From Clostridia bacterium (GTDB taxonomy: Bacteria; Bacillota; Clostridia; Lachnospirales; Lachnospiraceae): DNA of 64,000 bases. The stretch spans positions 1-64,000 of the forward strand of contig QKAS01000040.1 in assembly GCA_003246295.1 (NCBI GenBank), given 5' to 3'. Made by a program: the position numbers and the translations under genes. Shown here in pieces: positions 24,294 to 33,300 of this stretch (the first letter of the stretch is position 1; every line of letters begins with the position of its first letter). The notes below the pieces were generated by a model, which was given only the letters and a program-made list of their open reading frames with translations, searched no databases and was not told the DNA's origin.

Positions 24294-25271
24294 ATGAAGA
24301 AGAAATTATTGATTAACCTTCAGTTATTTGGAGAAGGTGGGGATGGAGCAGGAACAGCCGGCACAGCAACCGGAGCCACTACAAACACAACAGAAGGAAT
24401 GGGCGAAAGTAACGATGCGGTAGCCGCCAAACCGCAAAAAGGTCGAAAAGAGAATCCACTTGCCAGTGTCGTATATGGCAAACAGGAAGAGGAAACAACA
24501 GTGCAGGACGACAATGCACAGGAAAAGACACCAGAAACATTCGTTGATACGAAAGAGACTGCAGATCATAGTACTGCATTTGAAAATCTTATTAAGAATG
24601 AATACAAAGATGAGTTTTCAAAGCGTACACAGGAGATCATTGATAAAAGATTCAAGGAAACAAAGAATCTGGAATCACAGGTCAAAATGGTGCAACCGGT
24701 ACTCGATATTCTTGCTCAAAAGTATGGTGTGGAAGCAACAGACTTAGAAAAGCTTGCAAAGGCAGTGCAGGAAGACGATGCATTTTATTCTGAAGAAGCA
24801 GACAAGCTTGGTATTTCTGTAACCCAGTTAAAGCAAATGAGAAGGCTTGAAAGAGAAAATGCAGAGCTGACAAGGGCACAAAAAGATATTGAAATGCGGA
24901 CCAGTGCAAACAATATTTATGCAGGGTGGATGAAAGAGTCTGACAGCTTAAAGGAAATCTATCCAAGCTTTGATTTTGCTACCGAATCACAAAATGATCA
25001 GTTTACAGGATTACTTAAAAGCGGTATCGATGTGAAAACAGCTTATGAGGTAATACATAAAGATGAAATCATAGGTGGAGCAATGTACCACACAGCACAG
25101 ACTGTGAAAGAAAAGCTTGCAAACAGCATTCAGAATAAAGCAAGCAGACCGGCTGAGAATGGAATGTCACAGCAGGCAGTAACCATGAAAACAGATGTTA
25201 ATTCTCTGACCAAAAAGGACAGGGAAGAAATAGAGCGCAGGGTAATGCGTGGGGAGAAGATAGTCTTTTGA
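24294..25271 (+). CDS. Scaffold protein with Prp cleavage motif
   Basis: The protein is 325 residues. The first 12 residues, MKKKLLINLQLF, match the cleaved N-terminus of ribosomal protein L27 and of the staphylococcal phage scaffold. A low-complexity Gly/Ala/Thr region (15-45) is followed by charged helices and a coiled coil (about 165-205), typical of scaffolds that fill the procapsid and leave. It lies between the protease and the major capsid gene. Cleavage is predicted just after the Phe of the motif. Confidence 0.85.
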   Translation: MKKKLLINLQLFGEGGDGAGTAGTATGATTNTTEGMGESNDAVAAKPQKGRKENPLASVVYGKQEEETTVQDDNAQEKTPETFVDTKETADHSTAFENLIKNEYKDEFSKRTQEIIDKRFKETKNLESQVKMVQPVLDILAQKYGVEATDLEKLAKAVQEDDAFYSEEADKLGISVTQLKQMRRLERENAELTRAQKDIEMRTSANNIYAGWMKESDSLKEIYPSFDFATESQNDQFTGLLKSGIDVKTAYEVIHKDEIIGGAMYHTAQTVKEKLANSIQNKASRPAENGMSQQAVTMKTDVNSLTKKDREEIERRVMRGEKIVF

Positions 25272-25274
25272 CGC

Positions 25275-25295
25275 TCTCCCAAATAAGAAGGGAGA
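25275..25295 (+). other. Hairpin overlapping the capsid ribosome site
   Basis: TCTCCC (25275-25280) pairs with GGGAGA (25290-25295). The right arm contains the ribosome site for the capsid gene, so folding could modulate initiation or be opened by ribosomes finishing the scaffold gene. Confidence 0.4.
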
Positions 25296-25301
25296 ACCTA
25301 T

Positions 25302-26300
25302 ATGAATTTGATTAAAAAAATACTGATTAACCTTCAGTTATTTGCAACACAGACAACAGTACTTGAAGGTCTTTCGGCTGAAATGAAGACCTACTATGAG
25401 AAACGACTGATTGATCTTGCTGAACCAAAACTGGTTCACAGTCAGTTCGGTGACAAGTATCCTATACCAAAAAATGGCGGTAAAACCATTGAATTTAGAA
25501 AATATGATTCGCTGGCAAAAGCCACCACACCAATTACTGAGGGGGTAACACCGGCTGGTAACAGCTTGAATGTTACAACTCTGACTGCAACAGTTGCACA
25601 GTATGGTGACTTCATTCAGTTATCGGACATTCTTGAAATGTCAGCAATCGATAACAATGTAGTCCAGGCAACCAAATTGCTTGGTGGACAGGCAGGAAGA
25701 ACACTTGATACAGTCATCCGTGATGTGTTGGCAGGCGGTACAAACGTAATTTATGCACCAAAAGGTGATGGAACTGTAATTTCTTCCAGAGCAACACTGG
25801 ATGCAACATGTACTCTGAAGCCAGATCTGTTCTTTAAAGCAGCAGCACAGCTTGAGGGCATGAACGCAGACACAATCGATGATTCATTTGTAGCGGTTAT
25901 TCATCCGTATGCAGCATACGATCTTATGACATCAGATGAATGGATTGATGTTCATAAATACGCTTCACCTGACAATATTTATGCAGGAGAGATCGGAAAG
26001 GTTGGAAATGTGCGATTTGTAAAATCGACTGAATCCAAAATTTGGAAAGATGGAACATGTCCAGCAGGACTTGCAGTCTTTGGAACAATCGTTCTGGGTG
26101 CACATGCATATGGATTGACAGAAATCGAAGGTGGCGGTCTTCAGCACATCGTGAAACAGCTTGGATACGGTGATGATCCTCTTAACCAGAGATCATCCTG
26201 TGGCTGGAAAGCAACATCTGTTGCAAAAAGACTTGTAGAACAGTACATGATCCGCATTGAATCATGCTCAGCATATTCTGCAACTGCAGCAGCTAACTGA
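25302..26300 (+). CDS. Major capsid protein, N4-gp56 family
   Basis: The protein is 332 residues. The HK97-fold N4-gp56 family signature is seen in PIPKNGGKTIEFRKYDSLAK and PITEGVTPAGNSLNVTTLTA, then VAQYGDFIQLSDILEM. It begins MNLIKKILINLQLFA, the L27-like Prp cleavage motif, sharing 21 identical bases with the start of the scaffold gene (24310-24330 and 25324-25344). It forms the head shell. Hairpins lie on both sides of the gene. Confidence 0.93.
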   Translation: MNLIKKILINLQLFATQTTVLEGLSAEMKTYYEKRLIDLAEPKLVHSQFGDKYPIPKNGGKTIEFRKYDSLAKATTPITEGVTPAGNSLNVTTLTATVAQYGDFIQLSDILEMSAIDNNVVQATKLLGGQAGRTLDTVIRDVLAGGTNVIYAPKGDGTVISSRATLDATCTLKPDLFFKAAAQLEGMNADTIDDSFVAVIHPYAAYDLMTSDEWIDVHKYASPDNIYAGEIGKVGNVRFVKSTESKIWKDGTCPAGLAVFGTIVLGAHAYGLTEIEGGGLQHIVKQLGYGDDPLNQRSSCGWKATSVAKRLVEQYMIRIESCSAYSATAAAN

Positions 26301-26308
26301 TAATTAGA

Positions 26309-26337
26309 GGAAGGGTGGATTTATTTACCGCCCTTCC
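26309..26337 (+). other. Hairpin after the capsid gene
   Basis: GGAAGGG (26309-26315) pairs with CCCTTCC (26331-26337). It has only a weak downstream U content, so it is more likely a partial terminator or a 3' stabiliser for the capsid message. Confidence 0.5.
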
Positions 26338-26360
26338 AATATTAAGAAAAGAGGTTGAAT

Positions 26361-26600
26361 ATGGCAGTAAAAGAACCAAAGAAGGTAAAAATCAAGCTGT
26401 TTAAGGACAGCACAAATTATAAAGATGATGTTTTTGTATCAGTAAATGGAGAAAGTTTTCAGATCCAGCGTGGAGTAGAAGTAGAAGTACCGGAATATGT
26501 TGCAGAAGTTTTGGCAAACAGCGAGGCGCAGGACAATAAAACAGCAGCAAGGATTGAAGAAATCGTTTCAAAATCAGAGGAAAAAGATAAAGCACTATAA
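26361..26600 (+). CDS. Small head-associated protein
   Basis: About 79 residues from ATG 26361 (AAAGAGG upstream). A beta-rich core (KDDVFVSVNGESFQIQRGVE, VEVPEYVAEVL) precedes a charged helical tail. Homologues occur immediately after capsid genes in Firmicutes phages. The exact role is unknown; a head decoration or completion function is possible. Confidence 0.6.
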   Translation: MAVKEPKKVKIKLFKDSTNYKDDVFVSVNGESFQIQRGVEVEVPEYVAEVLANSEAQDNKTAARIEEIVSKSEEKDKAL

Positions 26601-26611
26601 GAAAGAAATTG

Positions 26612-26648
26612 AAAGGGGGAAGGCGGTAAACGTTTCTCCCTTTTATTG
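26612..26648 (+). terminator. Hairpin with short U run in the structural operon
   Basis: AAAGGG (26612-26617) pairs with CCCTTT (26638-26643), followed by TATT. Probably a partial terminator that lowers expression after the capsid region. Confidence 0.45.
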
Positions 26649-26662
26649 TATGAGGTAAATGT

Positions 26663-27037
26663 ATGAATATACAGAACATAATTGCAAAAATAAATGTATT
26701 AAAGCCAAATCAGTATAATGCAAATGACATTATAGCTTGGTTGTCAGATATAGACGGACAGATATATAAAGAGGTCGTTTTGACACATAGTGACAGTAGT
26801 ACGGTTGTATTCAATGGATATGACAGCAGTACACCACTTTCAACAGAACTGATTGCGCCTGATCCATATTCTGAGCTGTATATTCATTACATTATGGCGC
26901 AGATTGATTATTACAATGCAGAGTGGGGAAGATACAACAATACATCTGCAATGTTTAATGTTGCTTATCAGGATTTTGTGAACTATTGGAATCGTAACCA
27001 CATGTCAGTAAATAACAATATATTTACTAATTTGTAA
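26663..27037 (+). CDS. Head-tail adaptor-like protein
   Basis: The protein is 124 residues, helical, with conserved-looking NANDIIAWLSDIDGQIYKEV and YIMAQIDYYNAEWGRYNNTS. It lies between the capsid group and the tail protein, where the connector (gp6-type adaptor) is encoded in podoviruses. The family assignment is positional. Confidence 0.55.
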   Translation: MNIQNIIAKINVLKPNQYNANDIIAWLSDIDGQIYKEVVLTHSDSSTVVFNGYDSSTPLSTELIAPDPYSELYIHYIMAQIDYYNAEWGRYNNTSAMFNVAYQDFVNYWNRNHMSVNNNIFTNL

Positions 27038-27050
27038 TGGGGGTGTAGCA

Positions 27051-28904
27051 ATGATATTACCTTCTGCTAAAACAGTCAGCACTAGCAGGGATATGACAGA
27101 GGAATTTCAGGGATATAATCATAATCTTAGGATTGCAGAAAATCAATTCTATGATATGAAAAATTTAACAACAGATGCATATCCATTACTTTCACCACGA
27201 CCTGAACGTGGTTATTTGACTACCATACCATCACCAAACGGATTGTATGCTACAGATAAGTTGGTGTGGGTGTCTGGAACAAAACTATATTATGATAATC
27301 AGTTCAAATTTGATGTAACTGATTCGGAAAAAACATTTGTAACAATGGGGGCATATTTGATAGTGTTCCCGGATAAGATCGCATATAACACTTACACTGA
27401 CACTGTAATTCAAATGGAAGTCGAGTTTGAACCTACAGCAAATGTTTCTTATACATTGTGTAAGGTAGATGGAATAAATTATGAAAATGTATATGTGGGA
27501 GACACAGAGCCTTCAACTACTACATACACATTATGGTTGGATACTTCAACGACACCAAATGTATTAAAACAATATGACAGCAATGCATCAGAATGGGTAT
27601 CGGTTGCAACTACATATGTCAAGTTGACAAGTACAGGAATAGGTAAATCTTTTAATGAGTATGATGCAGTTACTATTACTGGCAGTCAGGACACACAATT
27701 TAATACGGATATGATCATTTATGCAAAAGGAGATGATTATATTGTTGTAGCTGCATTGATTGATGCTGCATTTACACAGGATATTTCACTTCATCCAATG
27801 CTATTATCGAGAACTGTACCCGATATGGACTTTGTATGTGAACACGAAAACAGGATCTGGGGTTGTAGCTCAAGCAAACATGAAATATATGCATGTAAAC
27901 AGGGTGATCCTCTTAACTGGAAGTGTTATATGGGAATCAGTTCAGATAGTTATGCCGCAACAATAGGTAGTCCAGGTAAGTTTACAGGGGCAATAGCACA
28001 TGCAGGATACATACTATTCTTTAAAGAAAATGTAATGCACAGAGTATATGGAACCATGCCAAGCAATTACCAGATTTCAAGTCTGTCATGCAGGGGTGTT
28101 GAAGAAGGAAGTCATAAAAGCATGGTAGTCGTGAATGAAATACTGTTCTATAAAGGCAGAAATGGTGTTTGCGCATATGATGGCAGTCTTCCTGCTGAAA
28201 TATCATCGGATTTTGGTTTAGAAGATTATGCACTGGCTGTTGCTGGTGGACTTCATAACAAATACTATGTTTCAATGCGTGACATGGATTATATGTATCA
28301 TCTATTTGTATACGATACAGTAAAACATATGTGGATGCATGAAGATAATACGCAGGCAAGATGGTTTACCTATTGTAATGGTGGACTATATTACATAGAT
28401 ATTGATAACAATCTTATGGTTGTTAATAATGAAAAGATTTACAGGAAGTTATTTCCGTTAATGCCTCAGGATCAATACAGTTTTCCTAATGTACATCTAT
28501 TTCCAAATAAAATAAATGAAGGTTCACTTGAAAGCTACATGTCGTTTACTTACCCGGATGATGCATTATTTCCACAACCAGAGCTGTATATAGGTACAAG
28601 AGTGTACCTCGACTGGTTTGCTGAATCAGGCGAAATAGGAATTAGTTCCCCTGACAATAAATACATCAGTAAATTACAGATCAGGCTTTTTATTGAAGAA
28701 CAATCCAGCTTCAAGATTGAAATAATGTATGACGGATCTGGAGTGTGGGAACAGGTAATAGAACTTGTAGCTCCAGTAAAAAAATCATACACAATTCCTA
28801 TTATCATAAGACGATGTGATTTTATAAAAATAAAGTTTTCAGGTGTAGGACAGTGTAAATTATATAGTTTTGCAAAAGTAACAGAAGAAGGGAGTGAATT
28901 ATAA
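27051..28904 (+). CDS. Beta-propeller-like tail protein
   Basis: The protein is 617 residues with almost entirely beta repeats and aromatic Trp/Tyr/Gly strands (FVCEHENRIWGCSSSKHEIY, GGLHNKYYVSMRDMDYMYHL, FVYDTVKHMWMH). The pattern is that of beta-propeller tail-hub or tail-tubular proteins of podoviruses. The C-terminal 110 residues look like a beta-sandwich domain. It is expected to form the short tail or the plug closing the head. There is no tape-measure gene nearby, consistent with a short tail. Confidence 0.7.
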   Translation: MILPSAKTVSTSRDMTEEFQGYNHNLRIAENQFYDMKNLTTDAYPLLSPRPERGYLTTIPSPNGLYATDKLVWVSGTKLYYDNQFKFDVTDSEKTFVTMGAYLIVFPDKIAYNTYTDTVIQMEVEFEPTANVSYTLCKVDGINYENVYVGDTEPSTTTYTLWLDTSTTPNVLKQYDSNASEWVSVATTYVKLTSTGIGKSFNEYDAVTITGSQDTQFNTDMIIYAKGDDYIVVAALIDAAFTQDISLHPMLLSRTVPDMDFVCEHENRIWGCSSSKHEIYACKQGDPLNWKCYMGISSDSYAATIGSPGKFTGAIAHAGYILFFKENVMHRVYGTMPSNYQISSLSCRGVEEGSHKSMVVVNEILFYKGRNGVCAYDGSLPAEISSDFGLEDYALAVAGGLHNKYYVSMRDMDYMYHLFVYDTVKHMWMHEDNTQARWFTYCNGGLYYIDIDNNLMVVNNEKIYRKLFPLMPQDQYSFPNVHLFPNKINEGSLESYMSFTYPDDALFPQPELYIGTRVYLDWFAESGEIGISSPDNKYISKLQIRLFIEEQSSFKIEIMYDGSGVWEQVIELVAPVKKSYTIPIIIRRCDFIKIKFSGVGQCKLYSFAKVTEEGSEL

Positions 28905-29152
28905 TGCCAACATATAAAGCAGACAGGCCACCAAATGGAATGAATAAATCAATAGAAGCACAGATTGCTGATATGAGAACGTATCTTAATTCACTCACAT
29001 CACAGCTTGAATATACGTTAAATAATATGGATGAAAACAATATACCTAACATAGCAACATTAACAGCTATCATGCAGATTAACCAGTCACTTATCAGTAT
29101 CAATAAATCAATTAAAAATCTTGAAGCAAGAGTAAAAGCATTGGGGGGATGA
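28904..29152 (+). CDS. Small coiled-coil virion protein
   Basis: The protein is 82 residues. Two long helices with heptad spacing (SIEAQIADMRTYLNSLTSQL; ISINKSIKNLEARVKALGG). The start overlaps the upstream stop (ATAATG), so translation is coupled. It is likely a structural or internal virion component. Confidence 0.55.
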   Translation: MPTYKADRPPNGMNKSIEAQIADMRTYLNSLTSQLEYTLNNMDENNIPNIATLTAIMQINQSLISINKSIKNLEARVKALGG

Positions 29153-29156
29153 ATAA

Positions 29157-30356
29157 ATGGCAAGTAAACCAACATATACAGCAAGCGCAGATGTACTTGC
29201 TGCTAAACAGGCATTAGCAAATGCAGAATCCAGTAAGCCAGCAGCATATCAGAGCAACTATAATGACACAATCAATTCGCTGCTTGATAATATCCTAAAC
29301 AAAGAGAAGTTCTCTTATGATTTCAATGCTGATCCTATTTATCAGCAATATAAAGATAAATATACACAACAGGGCAAACAGGCAATGGCAGATACTGTGT
29401 CACAGGCAGCATCACTAACAGGTGGATACGGTAATTCATATGGTGTGACCGCAGGATCACAGGCATACCAGCAGTCATTACAGAACTTAAATGATGTCAT
29501 TCCAGAACTTTATAATACAGCTCTAAGCAAATACCAGATGGACACTCAGGATCAGTACAACCAGCTGTCAGCTGTTGGAACACAGGAAGACAGGGAGTAT
29601 GGCCAGTACCGTGATACTGTTGGGGATTATCAGTCTGACAGGAGCTATTACTTAAACAAATATGATACATATTACAATCAGGATTATGGACAGTACAGAG
29701 ATAATGTATCTGATTTTTACACGGACAGAAATTTTGATTATCAACAGTCCAGGGATTCGGTTTCTGATTCACAGTATGCAGAACAACTCGCATTACAGAA
29801 AGCACAGGATGCATCTAACCTTGCATATAACCAGTCAAGAGATTCCGTATCTGATAGTCAATGGCAGCAGCAATTTAATTACCAGAAAGAACAGGATGCA
29901 GCATCACTTGCTCTTCAGAAAGCAAAAGCCGCTAGCAGTGGATCAAGCAAGTCATCAAATGGTACTGACAAATTAACATCTACGCAATCCTCAACTCTCA
30001 AAGCTAAAGCAAATTCAAGTTATACGGAACTGGAATCATATCTCAGCACATTAATTGATAGCGGTTATGATGCTGATTACTTATATAACTATGCTGAAAC
30101 ACAGCTTGGAATTGATATTGAAGCATTGGCAACAGATGCGGCAAAGCAAGCAAAGGAAGAAAGTAAATCTTCATCCGCACCGACAACATACAATGAAGCT
30201 ATTGAGAAAGGACTGTCTGAAAACATTCTTACCAATGCACAGTTCAGTGTATTAAAACTAAATGGTGCAGCAAGTGTAGATAACATCAATAGTTACAAAG
30301 ATTACTTGGCATTGATGTATCAAAATAGCAAAAAAGGTGTATTTAACAACAAATAG
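29157..30356 (+). CDS. Internal virion (ejection) protein with short repeats
   Basis: The protein is 399 residues, Gln/Tyr/Ser/Asp-rich. A conserved N-terminal unit contains DPIYQQYKDKYTQQGKQAMA and ASLTGGYGNSYG, widely seen in gut Firmicutes prophages. Residues about 145-250 hold imperfect repeats of the type YRDTVGDYQSDR, YRDNVSDFYTDR and SRDSVSDSQ. It lies directly before the giant polyvalent gene, suggesting that both enter the cell with the DNA. There is no enzyme motif. Confidence 0.65.
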   Translation: MASKPTYTASADVLAAKQALANAESSKPAAYQSNYNDTINSLLDNILNKEKFSYDFNADPIYQQYKDKYTQQGKQAMADTVSQAASLTGGYGNSYGVTAGSQAYQQSLQNLNDVIPELYNTALSKYQMDTQDQYNQLSAVGTQEDREYGQYRDTVGDYQSDRSYYLNKYDTYYNQDYGQYRDNVSDFYTDRNFDYQQSRDSVSDSQYAEQLALQKAQDASNLAYNQSRDSVSDSQWQQQFNYQKEQDAASLALQKAKAASSGSSKSSNGTDKLTSTQSSTLKAKANSSYTELESYLSTLIDSGYDADYLYNYAETQLGIDIEALATDAAKQAKEESKSSSAPTTYNEAIEKGLSENILTNAQFSVLKLNGAASVDNINSYKDYLALMYQNSKKGVFNNK

Positions 30357-30367
30357 GGGGGATAAAC

Positions 30368-33300
30368 ATGTCAGGTTCATTCAATAGATACCTCGAAGAA
30401 CGTAAAAAAAGACAGCAGATGGAAGAAAGCGGTGCGAATAGTGGCACCGCTGTTTCTGATTCTGAAGAAAAAAGCAGCAGCAATTCCTTTAGCAGATATA
30501 TGGAAGAACGAAATGCAAGAAAAACTACAGGAAGTCCTGTAAGAAAAATAGAAGTATCAGACAATAGTAGTACTGAAAAAACTGCTATGGATCTTGCGAT
30601 TGAAAAAGTATTGAGCAGTAACCGTACGATGAATTCAAAGCCAATGACTAATAGGAAAGAACCTGACAGTTACTTTGATCAGAACCGTCTTGAGCCAGAA
30701 GACAAAGAATATCTGTCTGTTGATACAACTAAAAACGACAATCGCATAAGTGAAATTGACTCTGAATTAAAATATCTTTATCGTGACATGGATCATTTTC
30801 CACTTGAAAGAAAAGAGAACCAGGTCAAGATTGATGCACTGAAAGATGAAAAGAATAATTTATCTGTTTCCAATACTAAAGCAAAAAGAGTACAGGCTAT
30901 TGATAAATACAATAGTGTTAAGAACAAGAGTGATTTTGGTCAAAATTCACGCTATATTGACAGCGGACAGAATATATATGGAAATGCTTATGAGTATATT
31001 AATGCTAGCAATAAAGAAAAAAATAGTTATAACGGTGTAGAAGAAAAAATCAGAAATGATATCAGTGTCGGACCGTACTCAAATGAAAATACATTTGCTG
31101 ATAAAAGTTATGATTATTTAACTGATGATGAAAAATCAGTATATAACTATATACATGCTACAGAAGGAAATGATAGTGCACAAAAATTCCTAGATACATT
31201 ACAGAACACGTTAAACCAAAGACAAGCAGAAAATATCGCAGATGAAGCAGATACAAGATTAAAACAGCTTGCATATGCAAGAGTACAAGCAAAAATTGCA
31301 ATGCAAGATACGGAAACAACTTTTTCTGGAGATACCGAACTATCAGAGGAGAAATATGCTAGTCAACTTGTGAGAAATAAATTAGCAGATTTTGGTCCTG
31401 AATTTATGGGTAATAGCGCAGGACAAATAGCATATGATCTAATAGGTACTACAGCTTATATGGCACCATCCATATTATTATCCAGTATCGTTGGTGCTGC
31501 AACGGGTGGGGCAGGTGCAGCATTAGTAGGTGCTGCTTCTATGGGTTCTTCAGCCGGTGGTAATGCCTATGCACAAAAAATCAATGAAGGATACACGGAA
31601 GACCAGGCAAAGAAATACGGAGTTCTAATAGGAGCATCAGAGGGAAGTTTACAGTATATTATCGGTGGTGTCGGTGCACTTGGTGGCAAGGTAACAAAAG
31701 GAGTTGCACAGCAGGCAATCAACAAGATCGATAATGTAATGGCCAGAGTAGCAGTTGATGCAGGCACTAATATGCTCTCAGAAGGGTCGGAAGAGTATGT
31801 ACAGGAAATTATTGAACCTGTTATTGCCAATGTTACATTAGATGAAAATAATGATTTTAAACTGTTTACAGAGGATGCTCTGTATGCAGGTGTATTAGGT
31901 GCGCTTTCAGCAGGTGTACTTGAAAGTACTGGAACTGTCAGTACCGGTATTGAAGACTCTAAAATGAAAAAAGTAGGTCAGTCTGTTGTAAGAAATGATG
32001 AAGTAGACTCTGTTATGGAACTTGCAAAATCACTGAATGATGAAGAGATCAAGAACATCCTCTCAAAATATGAAAAGACTAACAATGTAATCGATCTTGG
32101 AAAGCTTAAAACAGGAGTTGACCAGCTTGCAAAGCATAACACTGAAAATTCAGGTGTTACATCAGAAGAGAAACCTTTAGATCAAGAAAGTGTTACGCAA
32201 TCATCTACGGAACAGGCTCGGCCAGAGAATGACATTTTAAGACAACTTGCTAATGAAATGGCAGGAGTAACAACAACAGAACCAACTAGTTCATCCAAAA
32301 TCAATAGCATTCTTTCAAGCAAAGAAAGTATTGAGAAGTTTGAAGCTGAATCAGGTATCAAACTGGAAGGAACAAAGGCAGAACAAAGGAATATAGTAAA
32401 AAATTATTATAAAACAGCACAAGAGACTAATCAAACACAGAATATATCTACTGTGAAGGAAAGTAATAAAACGAGTGAGAATAGTCCTTTAATGCAGCCT
32501 CAGCAGGCTACTATCAGCAATCTGGCAGGCATTGAAGCACTATCCGACAATGATGCGATTGTTAAGCTTAAAAACGGTACTAAGGTCAACCTTTCAGAAA
32601 TACAATTTAGCAACCTTACAGAAAAAGCAGTTTATCGAATGGCATCAGTGGCAAATACGACTGAAGAAGCTAATACATATATTAATAGTTATCCAGAAGG
32701 TATGCCGATTGAAACATATACGAGACTGTTCAACACATTAAAACGTGCTGGATATAATGAGCAGAACCCTATTAATGTGATAAAAGACAACAATGCATAT
32801 CTTCAGTATATGTCAGCTGATACCATGAAATCGATTTATGATATTGGTGTTAATGAAGCATCTGCAGTCAGCGCAAAGGCAGTATCAGACAAGCAGATAT
32901 CTCTTGTTAACAATATTGCAAAAGCCTTTGGAGTACAGGTAGAGTTTTCAGACTCAATTCATGATGAAGCTGGTAATGGTGCAAACGGTGTGTACCAGGA
33001 TGGAAAGATTATTATTTCAAAAAAATCATTGGATCCGGCACTTGTTGTATTTTCTCATGAAATGACACACTCACTTAAAAATTCAGCACCTGAAGCATAT
33101 AAAACATATTCAGATCATGTAATCAACTATATGAAAGAAAGCCATTTGGATACTTATAATAGTATAACCAAAAGACTTTCTGATTTGTATGCAAATGATT
33201 CAGAGGAATATATTAATGATGAAATTGTAGCAAATGCTACTGAAACATTTCTCACAGATGCTGAAGCGATAAAATCACTTGTAAAAAAAGATAGATCAGT

